DNA of 64,000 nt from the NCBI RefSeq assembly GCF_001787335.1, contig NZ_CP014677.1, positions 112,992 to 176,991 of the forward strand. Reading direction: 5' to 3'. Below the pieces are notes generated by a model. It had not been told where the DNA came from, did not search any database, and saw only the letters and a program-made list of their open reading frames with translations. Of the stretch, positions 1 to 9,564 are shown piece by piece. The position numbers and the translations under genes were made by a program. This stretch comes from Kozakia baliensis. Lineage in GTDB: Bacteria > Pseudomonadota > Alphaproteobacteria > Acetobacterales > Acetobacteraceae. Within the stretch, counting starts at the first letter, position 1. Every line of letters starts with the position of its first letter.

Positions 1-127
1 CTACGCGATGGGCGGCCTCACCGAGTTCACGAGCAACGACCTGACGGTCTGCCTCGTTCGCGGAATACAAACCGGCGATATCAATATTAGGAATAGATGT
101 GAACGTTTCATTGTCGGTCGTCATCAT
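1..127 (-). CDS. 2-oxoglutarate/Fe(II) oxygenase, isopenicillin N synthase-like (N-terminal part only)
   Basis: Only about 42 N-terminal residues lie in the window; the gene runs off the left edge. The start includes the stretch IPNIDIAGLYS followed by a helix rich in Glu, Ala and Arg (RELGEAAHRV). This resembles the N-terminal domain of isopenicillin N synthase-like dioxygenases, which use Fe(II) and 2-oxoglutarate for hydroxylations and ring closures. Two ATG codons stand in tandem (127 and 124), preceded by a GGAAAGG-type ribosome site, so 127 is preferred. It begins 3 bases after the upstream isomerase-like gene ends, so it is the last visible gene of that operon. The iron-binding His-Asp-His residues lie outside the window, so the call rests on the N-terminus alone. 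Confidence 0.55.
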   Translation of the reverse strand, partial: MMTTDNETFTSIPNIDIAGLYSANEADRQVVARELGEAAHRV

Positions 128-129
128 CG

Positions 130-975
130 TCACCTTTCCTGGTTCCATGTAGCGAAATGGCGCTGCTCTTCCGTGCCGATCCAGCGATTGAGATTCCATA
201 GGTCCGCGACGGGCATGTTCGTGAACGGCAATGTATGGAGGTAGCCGTCCGGCCCGAATTCCGGCGTCATGGTAGTGATTTCGTAACCCCGCCGTTGCTG
301 GGATTCCCAGACCGATTGCCAGAATGTCCGATGGAACGACAGGGCATGCCTATATTCCGGCGCTCCCGGATGAGGTACCTGCGGTCCCTGCTCATAGCCA
401 ACGCGCGCCTGTAGATGGTGAACACGGTCGATAAATCCAATGAAATCGTCCAGTGGGTCATCGAGCAGGCGTTCACATACCACAATCCAATGGCTTATAT
501 CGGCGGTGAATAACGCATCGGGACAAAGAGGCAGTACGTCCAGCATGACCCATGGTGACGCGAGAATACGCGAACGGTGCGTTTCGAACACGCAGGTAAG
601 GCCCATTTCACGTCCGATCTTACAGGCAGCGTTGATGAATTCCGCCTGCAGGTGAACGGGCCAGCGGTCGTTACCACCGAGCACGTTGACGAACCGAGGA
701 GCCATGGGAATCGCACGTTCCAGCGCCTGACGTAGGTCGTCTAGATGATCGTGTAGAGAAGCGGATTGTCTTGGAATAACGCCGCCGCCAGTGAGCGCGA
801 TAGCGATGTAGGACATATTTTCGTCCCGCAGGAGGCGGGACTTATCGGAGGCTTCCGCAATAGTATTTGGAATTCGCGCTTCGATGCCGATGAAACCAGC
901 GGCACGTGCCTCATCGATCACAACATCCCACGAGCGTTGTTCGCCCCAGCATGTCCTGAACAAAGCAAGCTTCAT
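130..975 (-). CDS. Sugar phosphate isomerase/epimerase-like TIM-barrel protein
   Basis: About 281 residues, the usual length for the xylose-isomerase-like TIM barrel family (AP endonuclease 2 superfamily). Visible features include the first strand KLALFRTCWG, an alternating strand/helix pattern, the metal-ligand-like stretches CVFETHRS and FTADISHW, and a late TPEFGPDGY segment where a Glu commonly binds metal. Family members isomerise or epimerise sugars, inositols or related small molecules; the substrate here is unknown. ATG at 975 is chosen over a GTG at 981. It lies 20 bases behind the TonB receptor gene and 2 bases ahead of the oxygenase gene, suggesting one transcript for uptake and processing of a single compound. 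Confidence 0.75.
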   Translation of the reverse strand: MKLALFRTCWGEQRSWDVVIDEARAAGFIGIEARIPNTIAEASDKSRLLRDENMSYIAIALTGGGVIPRQSASLHDHLDDLRQALERAIPMAPRFVNVLGGNDRWPVHLQAEFINAACKIGREMGLTCVFETHRSRILASPWVMLDVLPLCPDALFTADISHWIVVCERLLDDPLDDFIGFIDRVHHLQARVGYEQGPQVPHPGAPEYRHALSFHRTFWQSVWESQQRRGYEITTMTPEFGPDGYLHTLPFTNMPVADLWNLNRWIGTEEQRHFATWNQER

Positions 976-995
976 ACTCACCCCGCATGTATCGG

Positions 996-3290
996 TCAGA
1001 AATTATAGCGTAAGTCGCATCCGACCCAGCGTGGCGTTTGGATATATTGCACGCGGCTGTTGTCGCTTCCAGTATAGGAATAGGTATTGCCATGTTTGTC
1101 GAGCATGTTGTCCACGTAAACCGCAGCCGTCCATTTCCCAGTTTTCGGACCGATTTCCATGCGCATTCCCATCGAACTGATCTTGCTGGTCATGCCGTTC
1201 GGATCTCCAAGTGCTACCAGCATATTGTCCTTCCAGGTACTGCTGACCTGGAACGTGAGGCGATAGCGTGGCGAGACATCGACGCCGTAACGTGCATAAG
1301 CACTCCATGAGAAACGCGGTGCAAAAGGCAAGGATGAGTGGGCATCCACGTTGGAGAGAAGCGGCAGTCCGCCAATGTTCGTGACCTGGGATTTCGCCTG
1401 ACCGTCCAAGTAGGCAAACGAACCGTTCAGGTCGAGATTGGGTATGATGTTGTGCAGCGTGCTGCTGATTTCACCGCCGCGTGTGCGCGCACGAGGGATC
1501 GGACCGAGACTAAGTGACGTGATATTGCCCGGCATCTCGGCCACGAAAAGGGTCTGACGGTTATGATATTCATAGTCGAACAGTGCGCCGTCGATCTGAA
1601 TGCGGTTATGCCAGAGACTAGTCTTGGCGCCGACCTCGTAAGCGATAAGATTTTCCGGGCGCACATAATCAAGCGCACTGTTGGCGCTGACGGGAGCAGC
1701 GAAATACGCTCCTGCCTTGTAACCGTTGGAGATGGTTCCATAGACGAGCGTGCCGGGTGCGATCGTGTAGCGGAGGCCGACTTTCCCGGTCCAGCGTTCA
1801 TAGGTGTTATTGCTATTACGATAGGTCAGATTGGAGCCGGGAACACCGGTCAAGGCTCCGCCATCATCGACCGTGCCGCCACGAAAGCCACGCTCGTCAT
1901 AGGAAAGGCGCCCTCCTGCGATAAAGTCGAGGCCTTTGACAATATTGGTGACCGTGTTGATGTAGAGTCCGGTTGAAAGATTTTGCTGCACGAAATGATC
2001 GGTCAGAGTGCCGGCTGGATTGTCGAGCAAAAACGAGCGGAAGCTCGTGTAAGCGCCATTGATCTTGTCGAAGGATTCATAAACGCCGACCGTCAGGTGC
2101 AGCCTATTGGCAATTGTTGTGCGCAGATGCATGTCATGCGATTGGACAATATAAGTATCGTTCCAGCGATAATCGCCAACATTGACGGACTCGCCATCGT
2201 AGTTTTCGTAAGTGTTGCGGCGATAGAAATCGATCCCGGTCGCAGATGTGAACGTGCCCCAATCAAAATTGTGAGTGTAATTGAGACCAACACCACCGCC
2301 ATTTTCATTACGTGTCGCGCGGTTGGAGCCGACATTGACGGCATTGCTCTTTGCGTTCGGGCCGACGCCGATCGTTCTGTCCACAAAGCCGTTGACCGCG
2401 TCCCCATCGGTGTCTTGTGGAGAAGAAGGTGTACCCTTGTCGCGGACATAATGAATGTTCAGCAACAGGGATGAACGGTCGTCGATGTCAAAACGAGTCT
2501 GATTGCGCAATCCGAGCAGATCTTGTGCGCCGTAGAGTTTGTTCGTGTGGATATCGTGCTGCCAACCATCACCTTTGATGTAGCTAAACGAGAAACGGTT
2601 GAAGATATGATCACTGATCGGCGTATTAATCGCGGCGCGTGCAGTATTGGTATTGTAGCTGCTGTAGCCCCAATTCAAATAACCGCCGAATTTCGAGGAT
2701 GGCTTGATGGATTCAACATTGATCGTGCCGCCCGTAGTGCTGCGCCCGTATTCGAAACCTTGCGGCCCCTTCTCGACGCTGACGGTCTGAACATCGAACA
2801 TCTGGCCGTTATATTGAACTGGATAAGGCGCGAACACGCCATCTTGGTAGATGCCGATACCGCCCATGTTAGTACCGATATAATCGTCCAGCCCAATGCC
2901 GCGAATGGAGAAGATCGGTGTGCTGCCGGAGGTTGCGTTGACGGCGGTGACGCCGGGTACAAAGTTTGCGATTTCCTTGGGGCTAACGATATGAAGCTGC
3001 TCTAATTCCTTGCCACTCAAGGTATTTACCGTATTGGCCATTTGGCGGAAACGGTGCGTTCGCGCACTTGTGACGGTAATGGCTTCAGGTTCCCGCGGCG
3101 CATTGAGAGGGGCTGAGGTGCGATGACCGGCTCGGGTAGGATGACGGGCGTGAGAAATTCTCTCTATAGAATGATTTGGCGTAGCAGCGACAGCAAGGTG
3201 ACTGATACCGGAAAGAAGCAGTGCCGCCCATATGGCATGCCGACCATGGCAAAGATATGGGGTGTTGCGGGAAAAAAGCTGAGTTTTCAT
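996..3290 (-). CDS. TonB-dependent outer-membrane receptor
   Basis: 764 residues with a signal peptide (hydrophobic AIWAALLLSGISHLAVAA near residues 18-36), a plug domain at about 70-200 (ITVTSAR, TVNTLSGKELEQL, FSIRGIGLDDY, VEKGPQGFEYGRSTTGGTINV), and a long beta-barrel ending in an aromatic C-terminus (LRYNF). Such receptors move scarce or large ligands across the outer membrane using energy from TonB-ExbB-ExbD. A GAGG ribosome site lies just before ATG 3290. There is no N-terminal signalling domain of the FecA type. It sits inside the operon that also encodes an amino-acid-type ABC importer, so the ligand is probably a small organic molecule; which one cannot be read from the sequence. Confidence 0.9.
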   Translation of the reverse strand: MKTQLFSRNTPYLCHGRHAIWAALLLSGISHLAVAATPNHSIERISHARHPTRAGHRTSAPLNAPREPEAITVTSARTHRFRQMANTVNTLSGKELEQLHIVSPKEIANFVPGVTAVNATSGSTPIFSIRGIGLDDYIGTNMGGIGIYQDGVFAPYPVQYNGQMFDVQTVSVEKGPQGFEYGRSTTGGTINVESIKPSSKFGGYLNWGYSSYNTNTARAAINTPISDHIFNRFSFSYIKGDGWQHDIHTNKLYGAQDLLGLRNQTRFDIDDRSSLLLNIHYVRDKGTPSSPQDTDGDAVNGFVDRTIGVGPNAKSNAVNVGSNRATRNENGGGVGLNYTHNFDWGTFTSATGIDFYRRNTYENYDGESVNVGDYRWNDTYIVQSHDMHLRTTIANRLHLTVGVYESFDKINGAYTSFRSFLLDNPAGTLTDHFVQQNLSTGLYINTVTNIVKGLDFIAGGRLSYDERGFRGGTVDDGGALTGVPGSNLTYRNSNNTYERWTGKVGLRYTIAPGTLVYGTISNGYKAGAYFAAPVSANSALDYVRPENLIAYEVGAKTSLWHNRIQIDGALFDYEYHNRQTLFVAEMPGNITSLSLGPIPRARTRGGEISSTLHNIIPNLDLNGSFAYLDGQAKSQVTNIGGLPLLSNVDAHSSLPFAPRFSWSAYARYGVDVSPRYRLTFQVSSTWKDNMLVALGDPNGMTSKISSMGMRMEIGPKTGKWTAAVYVDNMLDKHGNTYSYTGSDNSRVQYIQTPRWVGCDLRYNF

Positions 3291-3405
3291 CGGGCCGCCT
3301 CACAAGACATCAGTGTTGTTTCGATATAGGAATAAGATAGCGGAATTTTTCGTTATGAAGCTCTGAAACCTTACTTTCGTTATGTCTCAAATGGCGAGCC
3401 AGAGA

Positions 3406-4164
3406 TCAAAACCTTATCATTTGCTCAAGGAAAGCGCGTGCTCGGTCGGTACGCGCGGCGTTGAAGAACTCTTCCGGCGGGGCGATTTCGAGGATGCTAC
3501 CACGATCCATAAACACGATTCGGTCGGCAATCCGACGTGCAAAACCCATTTCATGAGTAACGCAGATCGTGGTAATTTTCTGCCGCGCAAGGCTATCTAT
3601 AATCGAGACGATACCAGTTATTGCTTCTGGATCGAGCGCCGCCGTAGGTTCGTCGAATAGGATGATTTCGGGGTTCATGCACAAGGCGCGCGCGATAGCA
3701 ACGCGCTGTTGTTGGCCCCCGGAGAGTTGAATCGGGTATTTGTCGGCTTGATCCCCGATGCCCACCTGCGTGAGATATCGCCTAGCCTCTTCCTCTGCTT
3801 TTGCGCGTGGAGTATTGCGCACGAGACGCGGCGCGAGTGTACAATTGTCCAGAACACTGAGATGCGGAAACAGGTTATAATTTTGAAATACCATTCCGAC
3901 CGTTCCACGTAGCACGGCCAGATCGGTCCTATCATCTATAATCTTACCATCGATCATTAACGTGCCGCTGTCATGCGGTTCGACCCGGTTTAAGCAACGG
4001 ATAAAAGTTGATTTTCCCGAACCTGAAGGGCCGAGCACGACTATTTTTTCTCCGCGTTCGATATCGATGTTGAGGCGATCAAGTGCGAGGAAATCCTTGT
4101 AGAACTTGCTGAGGCTGCGAACAGAAATCCGCTTGCTCGGATTGGGCAGGATATCAATGTCCAT
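3406..4164 (-). CDS. ABC transporter ATP-binding protein, polar amino acid type
   Basis: 252 residues with every ATPase motif: Walker [10 protein letters not shown] at about 45-53, Q-loop [10 protein letters not shown], signature [15 protein letters not shown], Walker [14 protein letters not shown] and the switch His in CVTHEMG. The pattern is that of GlnQ/HisP-type ATPases that drive amino acid import. A longer reading frame exists upstream, but ATG 4164 is chosen because it overlaps the stop of the permease gene, which indicates translational coupling. It acts at the inner membrane with the fused binding protein-permease encoded just before it. Confidence 0.93.
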   Translation of the reverse strand: MDIDILPNPSKRISVRSLSKFYKDFLALDRLNIDIERGEKIVVLGPSGSGKSTFIRCLNRVEPHDSGTLMIDGKIIDDRTDLAVLRGTVGMVFQNYNLFPHLSVLDNCTLAPRLVRNTPRAKAEEEARRYLTQVGIGDQADKYPIQLSGGQQQRVAIARALCMNPEIILFDEPTAALDPEAITGIVSIIDSLARQKITTICVTHEMGFARRIADRIVFMDRGSILEIAPPEEFFNAARTDRARAFLEQMIRF

Positions 4165-5719
4165 TGGCGGTTGCCTTGTTACGGTCAGCCCAGGCAAAGC
4201 GGCGCTCAATCCGCTTTTGCAAAAAAAGGAATAAAAACACCATACCAAGGTAGTATACGAGCGCTGCAGAATAATATTCCGTAAATTCGAAGGTTCGCGC
4301 GACCTGAATTTGAGTGACGGCAAGGAGTTCCTGAAGGGAGATCACCGAGGCAAGAGATGTCGTTTTCAGAAGGCTGATAAATTCGTTGATCGTCGGGGGC
4401 AGCGCGATACGCAGCGCTTGAGGAAAAATGATATGACGATAGGCCTGCGACGTCTTCATACCGAGAGCATTTCCCGCAAGCAGTTGTCCTGGATCGACGG
4501 CTTGCAAAGCGGCACGATTAATTTCTACCTGATAGGCGGACTCATTGATTGAAAGAGAAAGCCATGTGGCGAGGAAAGGTGTAAACCAACTTTCCCGAAA
4601 GATCGGTAGGAATTGCGGTAGAGCATTCCAAATGAACAAAAGCTGAAGCAGCGTGGGGGCGCCGCGAAAAACTGCAACATAGGCCGAAAGCAGCATCCGC
4701 AGCGGCGAGCGCGGGCCGTTGAGCTTTAGTGCGATGGGAATGGAGATCAAAATGGCCGTGAAATGAGCCGCGAGGGCAACGATTAATGTGAGTGCCGCCC
4801 CCTTTACGAATGCCCAAGAAGTAAGAGCCGAAAAAAAGACTGCTACATTAAATACTGACGAAGTCGAGCGATCATTGAAGATCTGCGCCTGCTTGCCGGA
4901 AATTCCCCATTTCTTCGCCAGGGTTTCTAGTGTGCCATTTTGCGTCAACTCTGCAATAGCTTGTTCCAGAAGCGCTCGTTCCTGCGCGTTTTTACGGATG
5001 TAAATAGCGAAGTCGCGAAAATCTGGATTGTCGGGCTTTAGAATAATACTGACTTTTCCGCCGAGTTGCTTCTGGCGAAAATAGACTTCTACGTCCTGAC
5101 TAATGAGCGCATCCACGCGACCAATCAACACCTGCTGAATAACTTGATCTTCGGTCGGATAAAGCTGGAGAAGGATGGGGGGTCGCCCTGCAATGCGCAG
5201 TCGATCGTTTTCTTTTTCGACAAGGGCGGCATAACTAGTCCCTGCCTCGACGGCGATAGTCTTGCCCGAAAGAGCATCTAACGAGGTGATTGGCGGGGTG
5301 CCAGAACGGGCAATTATCACCATTGAAGAGGCTAGATATGGAACGGCATCGTAGTTCTTTTCGCGGCCAGCCTGACGCATGACGCCGCTAATGACCATAT
5401 CGCAGCGAGATGCGGCCAGGCTGGGAAACATGCCTTCGAATTCCATCGTGGTGATGACGGCTTTGGCATGCCACAGTCTGGAAAGTTCATGGACCACATC
5501 AATGTCATAGCCCGCCAGCGAGCTAGCCTCTGCACCATTGACAAAGGTCATCGGGGGCAAAGTCGGGTTGGTGCATACTCGTAATTCACCGCCGTTAACG
5601 AAGGTAGGTGCCGTTCTTTCGGCAGATTGGCCCACTGTAGGCGATACGAAAGGAAGTATTGCGACAAGCAAAATTCCCAAAAATCTTGCCAGGCCACGGT
5701 TCCAAACGTCATGCCTCAT
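4154..5719 (-). CDS. Fused substrate-binding protein and permease of an amino-acid-type ABC importer
   Basis: 521 residues. Residues 1-31 form a signal peptide or membrane anchor. Residues about 45-275 form a family-3 solute-binding domain (GELRVCTNPTLPPMTF, DIDVVHELSR, VDALISQDVEVYF). Residues about 290-515 form the membrane permease with the EAA loop (AALQAVDPGQLLAGNALGM), which contacts the ATPase. Fusion of binding protein and permease is known in some polar amino acid importers and tethers the binding domain to the membrane. Its start overlaps the LysR stop by 4 bases and its end overlaps the ATPase start. The LysR-importer-ATPase-receptor order suggests the regulator senses the imported compound. 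Confidence 0.9.
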   Translation of the reverse strand: MRHDVWNRGLARFLGILLVAILPFVSPTVGQSAERTAPTFVNGGELRVCTNPTLPPMTFVNGAEASSLAGYDIDVVHELSRLWHAKAVITTMEFEGMFPSLAASRCDMVISGVMRQAGREKNYDAVPYLASSMVIIARSGTPPITSLDALSGKTIAVEAGTSYAALVEKENDRLRIAGRPPILLQLYPTEDQVIQQVLIGRVDALISQDVEVYFRQKQLGGKVSIILKPDNPDFRDFAIYIRKNAQERALLEQAIAELTQNGTLETLAKKWGISGKQAQIFNDRSTSSVFNVAVFFSALTSWAFVKGAALTLIVALAAHFTAILISIPIALKLNGPRSPLRMLLSAYVAVFRGAPTLLQLLFIWNALPQFLPIFRESWFTPFLATWLSLSINESAYQVEINRAALQAVDPGQLLAGNALGMKTSQAYRHIIFPQALRIALPPTINEFISLLKTTSLASVISLQELLAVTQIQVARTFEFTEYYSAALVYYLGMVFLFLFLQKRIERRFAWADRNKATANGH

Positions 5720-6675
5720 GCGCTGACCTCATCGAGTATGCTGCGGAAGGCCTCGATCATCGGCTCATTCTCAGGCGAAGGACGGGCAAGGAGATAGAAG
5801 CTATTGGTAAGCGATAGATCGCCGAACGCCACTTTACGGAGCGAGCCTTCGGCGAGCATTGGAGCCGCGAAAAGTTCTGGAAGGAAGCCTAGATAAACGC
5901 CCGAGAGAATGAGAAGCGCACGGGAATCTACATTATCGGCAGTGGCGCGAAAATTCATTTCGGCTTTAAGGCCGTCCCATGCGGGAGAAGTTGCAGCGTC
6001 TGACACCTCGATCATTCGAGCTTGCGTTAGAGCCGCGCGCGTGATGTCGGTTTCGAGTAGGGAAAAGAATGGGTGACGTTGGCCACAGTAGATAAAAGAG
6101 GTTTCCTGGAACAGTGCAGTGGTCTGCATTTCAGGCCGTTGTTGGGGGTAGAGCGTAATACCCGCGGTAGCTGTTCCGTTGATGACAGCGAACTCGACTT
6201 CGCGCGGAGTACCGGAACGAACATTCATATAAACATTGGGAAAGCGTGTACTGAAGCGCTCGATAGCTCGGACAAGAGCCGTTTCGCCGTGAATTTGAAT
6301 TGTATCCGGAAGATAAAGCCGAAATTCTCCAGAAAGAGTTCCTGTAGCGTCGCTAAGCCGTTTCTGGAAAATTTCCATATCAGCGAAGAATTTTAGCGTA
6401 GCATCCAGTACTGCCTCTCCGGCGGCGGTCAAGGCGAAACCGCTACGCCCACGCTGGCAAAGCGTAAGATTGAGCCGTTTTTCAAGTGATGAAATATCGA
6501 TGCTGACAGCAGATTTGCTTTTACCCAAAGCAATTTCAGCGGCAGCGAAACCGCCATGTTCCGCAACATTGACGAAAACTCGGAGTAGCCGCAAATCGAC
6601 TTCAGCAATCCGGCCTTGGAACCCTGAAGTCCGTGCAACGAGGCGACGTGATGGGGAGGCGTGCTTACGTGGCAA
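5716..6675 (-). CDS. LysR-family transcriptional regulator
   Basis: About 319 residues. The N-terminal winged helix-turn-helix (VDLRLLRVFVNVAEHGGF, then SKSAVSIDISSLEKRL, then LTAAGEAV) is followed by an effector domain to the C-terminus. The family uses a small-molecule co-inducer and usually controls the divergent gene as well as its own. No ATG precedes the helix-turn-helix; TTG 6675 is the longest start, so the true start is uncertain. The first base of the transporter gene overlaps its stop (ATGA), which places the regulator at the head of its own operon. It probably acts at the palindrome at 6761-6780, between it and the divergent hydrolase gene. Confidence 0.88.
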   Translation of the reverse strand: MPRKHASPSRRLVARTSGFQGRIAEVDLRLLRVFVNVAEHGGFAAAEIALGKSKSAVSIDISSLEKRLNLTLCQRGRSGFALTAAGEAVLDATLKFFADMEIFQKRLSDATGTLSGEFRLYLPDTIQIHGETALVRAIERFSTRFPNVYMNVRSGTPREVEFAVINGTATAGITLYPQQRPEMQTTALFQETSFIYCGQRHPFFSLLETDITRAALTQARMIEVSDAATSPAWDGLKAEMNFRATADNVDSRALLILSGVYLGFLPELFAAPMLAEGSLRKVAFGDLSLTNSFYLLARPSPENEPMIEAFRSILDEVSA

Positions 6676-6760
6676 AATTTGTTTGTTCCCAGCTTGGCGA
6701 TGCCTACTTATAAACTATTCAAAACGAAAGAGACCCCGTCAACTGCTGTCGTGATAATTT

Positions 6761-6780
6761 AGTTTCATCAGTCTTAAACT
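6761..6780. promoter_or_regulatory. Putative LysR-type operator
   Basis: The interrupted palindrome AGTTT-N10-AAACT lies in the 260-base region between the divergent LysR-led operon and the hydrolase operon. LysR-type proteins bind T-N11-A palindromes of this kind. The position fits control of both arms. The assignment is by pattern only. Confidence 0.4.
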
Positions 6781-6935
6781 GAACTTACCAAATTGCGGAT
6801 GTGAAGTTCGTGCCGTGCAGTTTGGCGTGCGCCAAAGTAAAATTGCGACAAATCGAAACGAGACGCCCCCGCAATGCTGTTACGCATTCAGAATATCCGC
6901 AGCACCTAGGATCGTCCGGCCAAAGGAAAAAATGC

Positions 6936-7808
6936 ATGACGTCCAACAAATGGTTTATCGATAGTGAAACGGGCGAATTATCGGATGTGCTCCTATGTCC
7001 GCCAGACTACTATGCCTGGATTCCAAGTAACGATATCGCAATCCAGACCCTGGCTAATGGTGGCGAAATTGATCGTGCCGCGCTGAACGCGCAATTCGGC
7101 GAACTCGTCAGCGCTTTACAGTCGCAGGATGTAAGTTGCCATTTCCTGCAGCCACAGAAAGATATGCCTTATCAAGTCTATACGCGCGATAGCTCACAGA
7201 CGACGCCATTCGGGACTGTGGTTACAAGGTTGATGCGACACGAACGTATCGGCGAGGAAGCGGAAATCCGCAGCTTCTATGCGGAAGATGAAATATGGAA
7301 AAGCTGCTCTACTGGCCATATCGAAGGTGGTGATATTCACATCATTCGTCCCGGTTTAGTCGTTGTCGGAGTAACGGGCGGTCGGACCGATGAGGCAGGT
7401 GCGCGAGAGTTTCTAAGCTGGTTCGAGGAAGCAGGTTGGACGACACGAATGATACGTTTTCCAGAGCATTTTCTGCATCTGGATGTGATTTTCGCGATGG
7501 TGGCTGAAAATCTTGCCCTCTGCGCCACCGATATTATTGCCGACGAAGACCTCGACTGGTTGCAAGCGCAAGGTATCCGCCTTTTGCCCGTCACCTATAA
7601 GGAAGTCATGCGCGATATGGGATGCAATGTGCTTGCGTTAGGGCGCGAACGAGTTATCAGCCCGCGCCATTCATTACGAATCAACGAGGCTTTACGCGCG
7701 GAAGGCCTTACTGTGATCGACCCGGAGCTGAACCAGTTTTCGCGCGGCGGCGGCAGCGTCCATTGCATGACAATGCCGTTACGACGTAAGTCTTTGCTTG
7801 CAGGTTAA
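6936..7808 (+). CDS. Guanidino-group-modifying hydrolase (dimethylargininase / arginine deiminase-like)
   Basis: 290 residues of the amidinotransferase/hydrolase fold. Conserved catalytic elements are present: YTRDSS near residue 88, GGDIHII near 130, the His of FLHLDV near 181 and the nucleophilic Cys of GGGSVHCMTMPL near 277. Such enzymes attack the guanidinium carbon of arginine, methylarginines or related compounds, releasing ammonia, an amine or urea. ATG 6936 is chosen over longer starts because it follows an AAAGGAAAA ribosome site. It opens the plus arm of the locus, with the hydroxyacid dehydrogenase 36 bases downstream, and suggests the imported compound carries a guanidino group. 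The exact substrate is inference. Confidence 0.75.
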   Translation: MTSNKWFIDSETGELSDVLLCPPDYYAWIPSNDIAIQTLANGGEIDRAALNAQFGELVSALQSQDVSCHFLQPQKDMPYQVYTRDSSQTTPFGTVVTRLMRHERIGEEAEIRSFYAEDEIWKSCSTGHIEGGDIHIIRPGLVVVGVTGGRTDEAGAREFLSWFEEAGWTTRMIRFPEHFLHLDVIFAMVAENLALCATDIIADEDLDWLQAQGIRLLPVTYKEVMRDMGCNVLALGRERVISPRHSLRINEALRAEGLTVIDPELNQFSRGGGSVHCMTMPLRRKSLLAG

Positions 7809-7844
7809 CGTCTCCAAGCAGGGAGACCGGAACGAGGACAAGAC

Positions 7845-8786
7845 ATGCCGAAGCTCGTGATAAGTGCGGATGGCCCAGAGGCTTGGGAAAGTTGGCGCGA
7901 TGCGTTTGCCCGCGCTGCACCGGATGTCGAAACCATTTCCTGGTATGATCCCGCGCACAGCCCATCTGAGGCGCAATACGCGTTGGTATGGCAGTCGGAC
8001 CCATGCGATATGGCGCTTATGAGCCATATGCGTGCGATTCTGAGCGTGTCCGCAGGTGTGAATCAGTTAGTTAACCGTCCGGACTTTCCTGTTGGTGTAC
8101 CACTTGTGCGTATGGGGGGTGAGGAAACAGCGGCGCTCATGGCCGATTATATCCTTTGGGCGACAATCGGTTTGCTGCGTGATGCGCGACGTTGGGCGTT
8201 ACAACAGCAGACCCATATCTGGGCGCGCAACGTGGCATCCCGAACGACTGAAGGGGCGCGGATCGGTATCCTTGGTTTCGGCCATCTAGGCTCGGCGGTT
8301 GCGGAGCGCTTAGTACACGCTGGAGCGAGGGTTTCGGCTTGGAGCCGCAGCCCGCATGAAGCCAAAGATGTTCAGTTGTTTTCAGGGCCGGACGAGCTTT
8401 CGGCTTTCCTTACGCAGGTGGAAACGCTCGTTAATCTTTTACCAAGCACGGCAGAGACGCGAAATTTGATCGACAAAGCGTTTCTCGCGAAACTTCCGAC
8501 AGGCGCCGGCCTGATCAATGTCGGGCGTGGCGAGCATGTCGTAGAAAGCGATCTAATCTCGGCGCTAGATGCCGAACATCTTTCCGGTGCAGTGCTTGAC
8601 GTGTTTACTATGGAGCCGTTGCCGAAAGAATCACGCCTGTGGTCGCATCCACGTATCACGATTACCCCACATGTCGCGGCTGAGGCATCGCGCGATGCAC
8701 AGGTCGCCTATGTTGGACAGGCAATACGGGAGATAGAGGCCGGACAGACGCCTCCCCTCCTTTATCATCCCGATCGAGGATACTAA
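7845..8786 (+). CDS. D-isomer-specific 2-hydroxyacid dehydrogenase (glyoxylate/hydroxypyruvate reductase A-like)
   Basis: 313 residues. The NAD(P)-binding motif GFGHLGS lies near residues 144-150. The catalytic Arg is in INVGRGEHVVE, the Glu in DVFTMEPLP, and the catalytic His in RITITPHVAAEAS. The family reversibly reduces 2-keto acids to D-2-hydroxyacids in the cytoplasm. A close paralogue lies at 23487-24425 in the second catabolic locus; both end in nearly the same residues (YHPDRGY here, YHPDKGY there). That points to two related pathways handling similar keto or hydroxy acids. Confidence 0.88.
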   Translation: MPKLVISADGPEAWESWRDAFARAAPDVETISWYDPAHSPSEAQYALVWQSDPCDMALMSHMRAILSVSAGVNQLVNRPDFPVGVPLVRMGGEETAALMADYILWATIGLLRDARRWALQQQTHIWARNVASRTTEGARIGILGFGHLGSAVAERLVHAGARVSAWSRSPHEAKDVQLFSGPDELSAFLTQVETLVNLLPSTAETRNLIDKAFLAKLPTGAGLINVGRGEHVVESDLISALDAEHLSGAVLDVFTMEPLPKESRLWSHPRITITPHVAAEASRDAQVAYVGQAIREIEAGQTPPLLYHPDRGY

Positions 8787-8811
8787 CAATGACGGCACAG
8801 GGAAAGGATAC

Positions 8812-9564
8812 ATGATAGTCGTGAGCAATGACAGCGAGCAGGACGAGCAATCCCTGCGTGAAGATCTGGCAGCAGCGTATCGTCTTATCGCGCTGTACGG
8901 GATGACCGACTTAGTTTACACCCATCTTTCGGTACGTTTGCCTGGCAGCGCTCATCGCTTCCTCGTCAATCCGTATGGGCTGCTGTTTGAAGAGGTAACG
9001 GCAAGTTCGCTTGTCGTCGTCGATGCAGACGGACATCCGGCTCAGGAAACGGATAGCCCGTTCAATCCGGCGGGTTTCGTAATCCATTCTGCCGTGCATC
9101 GTGCACGTCCCGATGCGGCGTGCGTCATGCATACTCATACCCTCGCGGGAATGACTGTTGCGGCACAGAAAGCGGGAATTTTACCACTTAATCAAATCAG
9201 CATGGAGTTTTACGGTCGCGTTGGTTTTCACTCCTATGAAGGCATTGCGGCGGACGATAATTTAAGCGAGCGCGAGCGCCTCGTCCACGATCTCGGCGGC
9301 AATATCGGCATTATCCTTCAAAATCATGGATTGCTGACCGTAGGCGAAACTGTTGCACAAACATTTTATCGCACTTGGTATTTGGAACAGGCCTGTCGCA
9401 TTCAGATTGCGGTGCAATCAACAGGCGTGCCGCCCGCGATACCTTCCGAAGCTTATATCTTGCGCGCGCGGGAACAATTCGTTTCCGATCCGGATCAGGG
9501 ACGCCTTTCCTGGCAAGCCCTACGTCGTAAACTAGATCGCGAGCAGCCTGATTATCGCAACTGA
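8812..9564 (+). CDS. Class II aldolase/adducin family protein
   Basis: 250 residues. The zinc-binding pair is seen in MHTHTLAG, a third His is in NHGLLTVGE, and the family start YRLIALYGMTDLVYTHLSVRL is typical. Enzymes of this family (fuculose- and ribulose-phosphate aldolases and decarboxylases) cleave carbon-carbon bonds using a zinc enolate; many members near hydroxyacid dehydrogenases remain unassigned. ATG 8812 follows an AAAGGAT site 25 bases after the dehydrogenase. It closes the plus arm of the locus. Confidence 0.85.
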   Translation: MIVVSNDSEQDEQSLREDLAAAYRLIALYGMTDLVYTHLSVRLPGSAHRFLVNPYGLLFEEVTASSLVVVDADGHPAQETDSPFNPAGFVIHSAVHRARPDAACVMHTHTLAGMTVAAQKAGILPLNQISMEFYGRVGFHSYEGIAADDNLSERERLVHDLGGNIGIILQNHGLLTVGETVAQTFYRTWYLEQACRIQIAVQSTGVPPAIPSEAYILRAREQFVSDPDQGRLSWQALRRKLDREQPDYRN

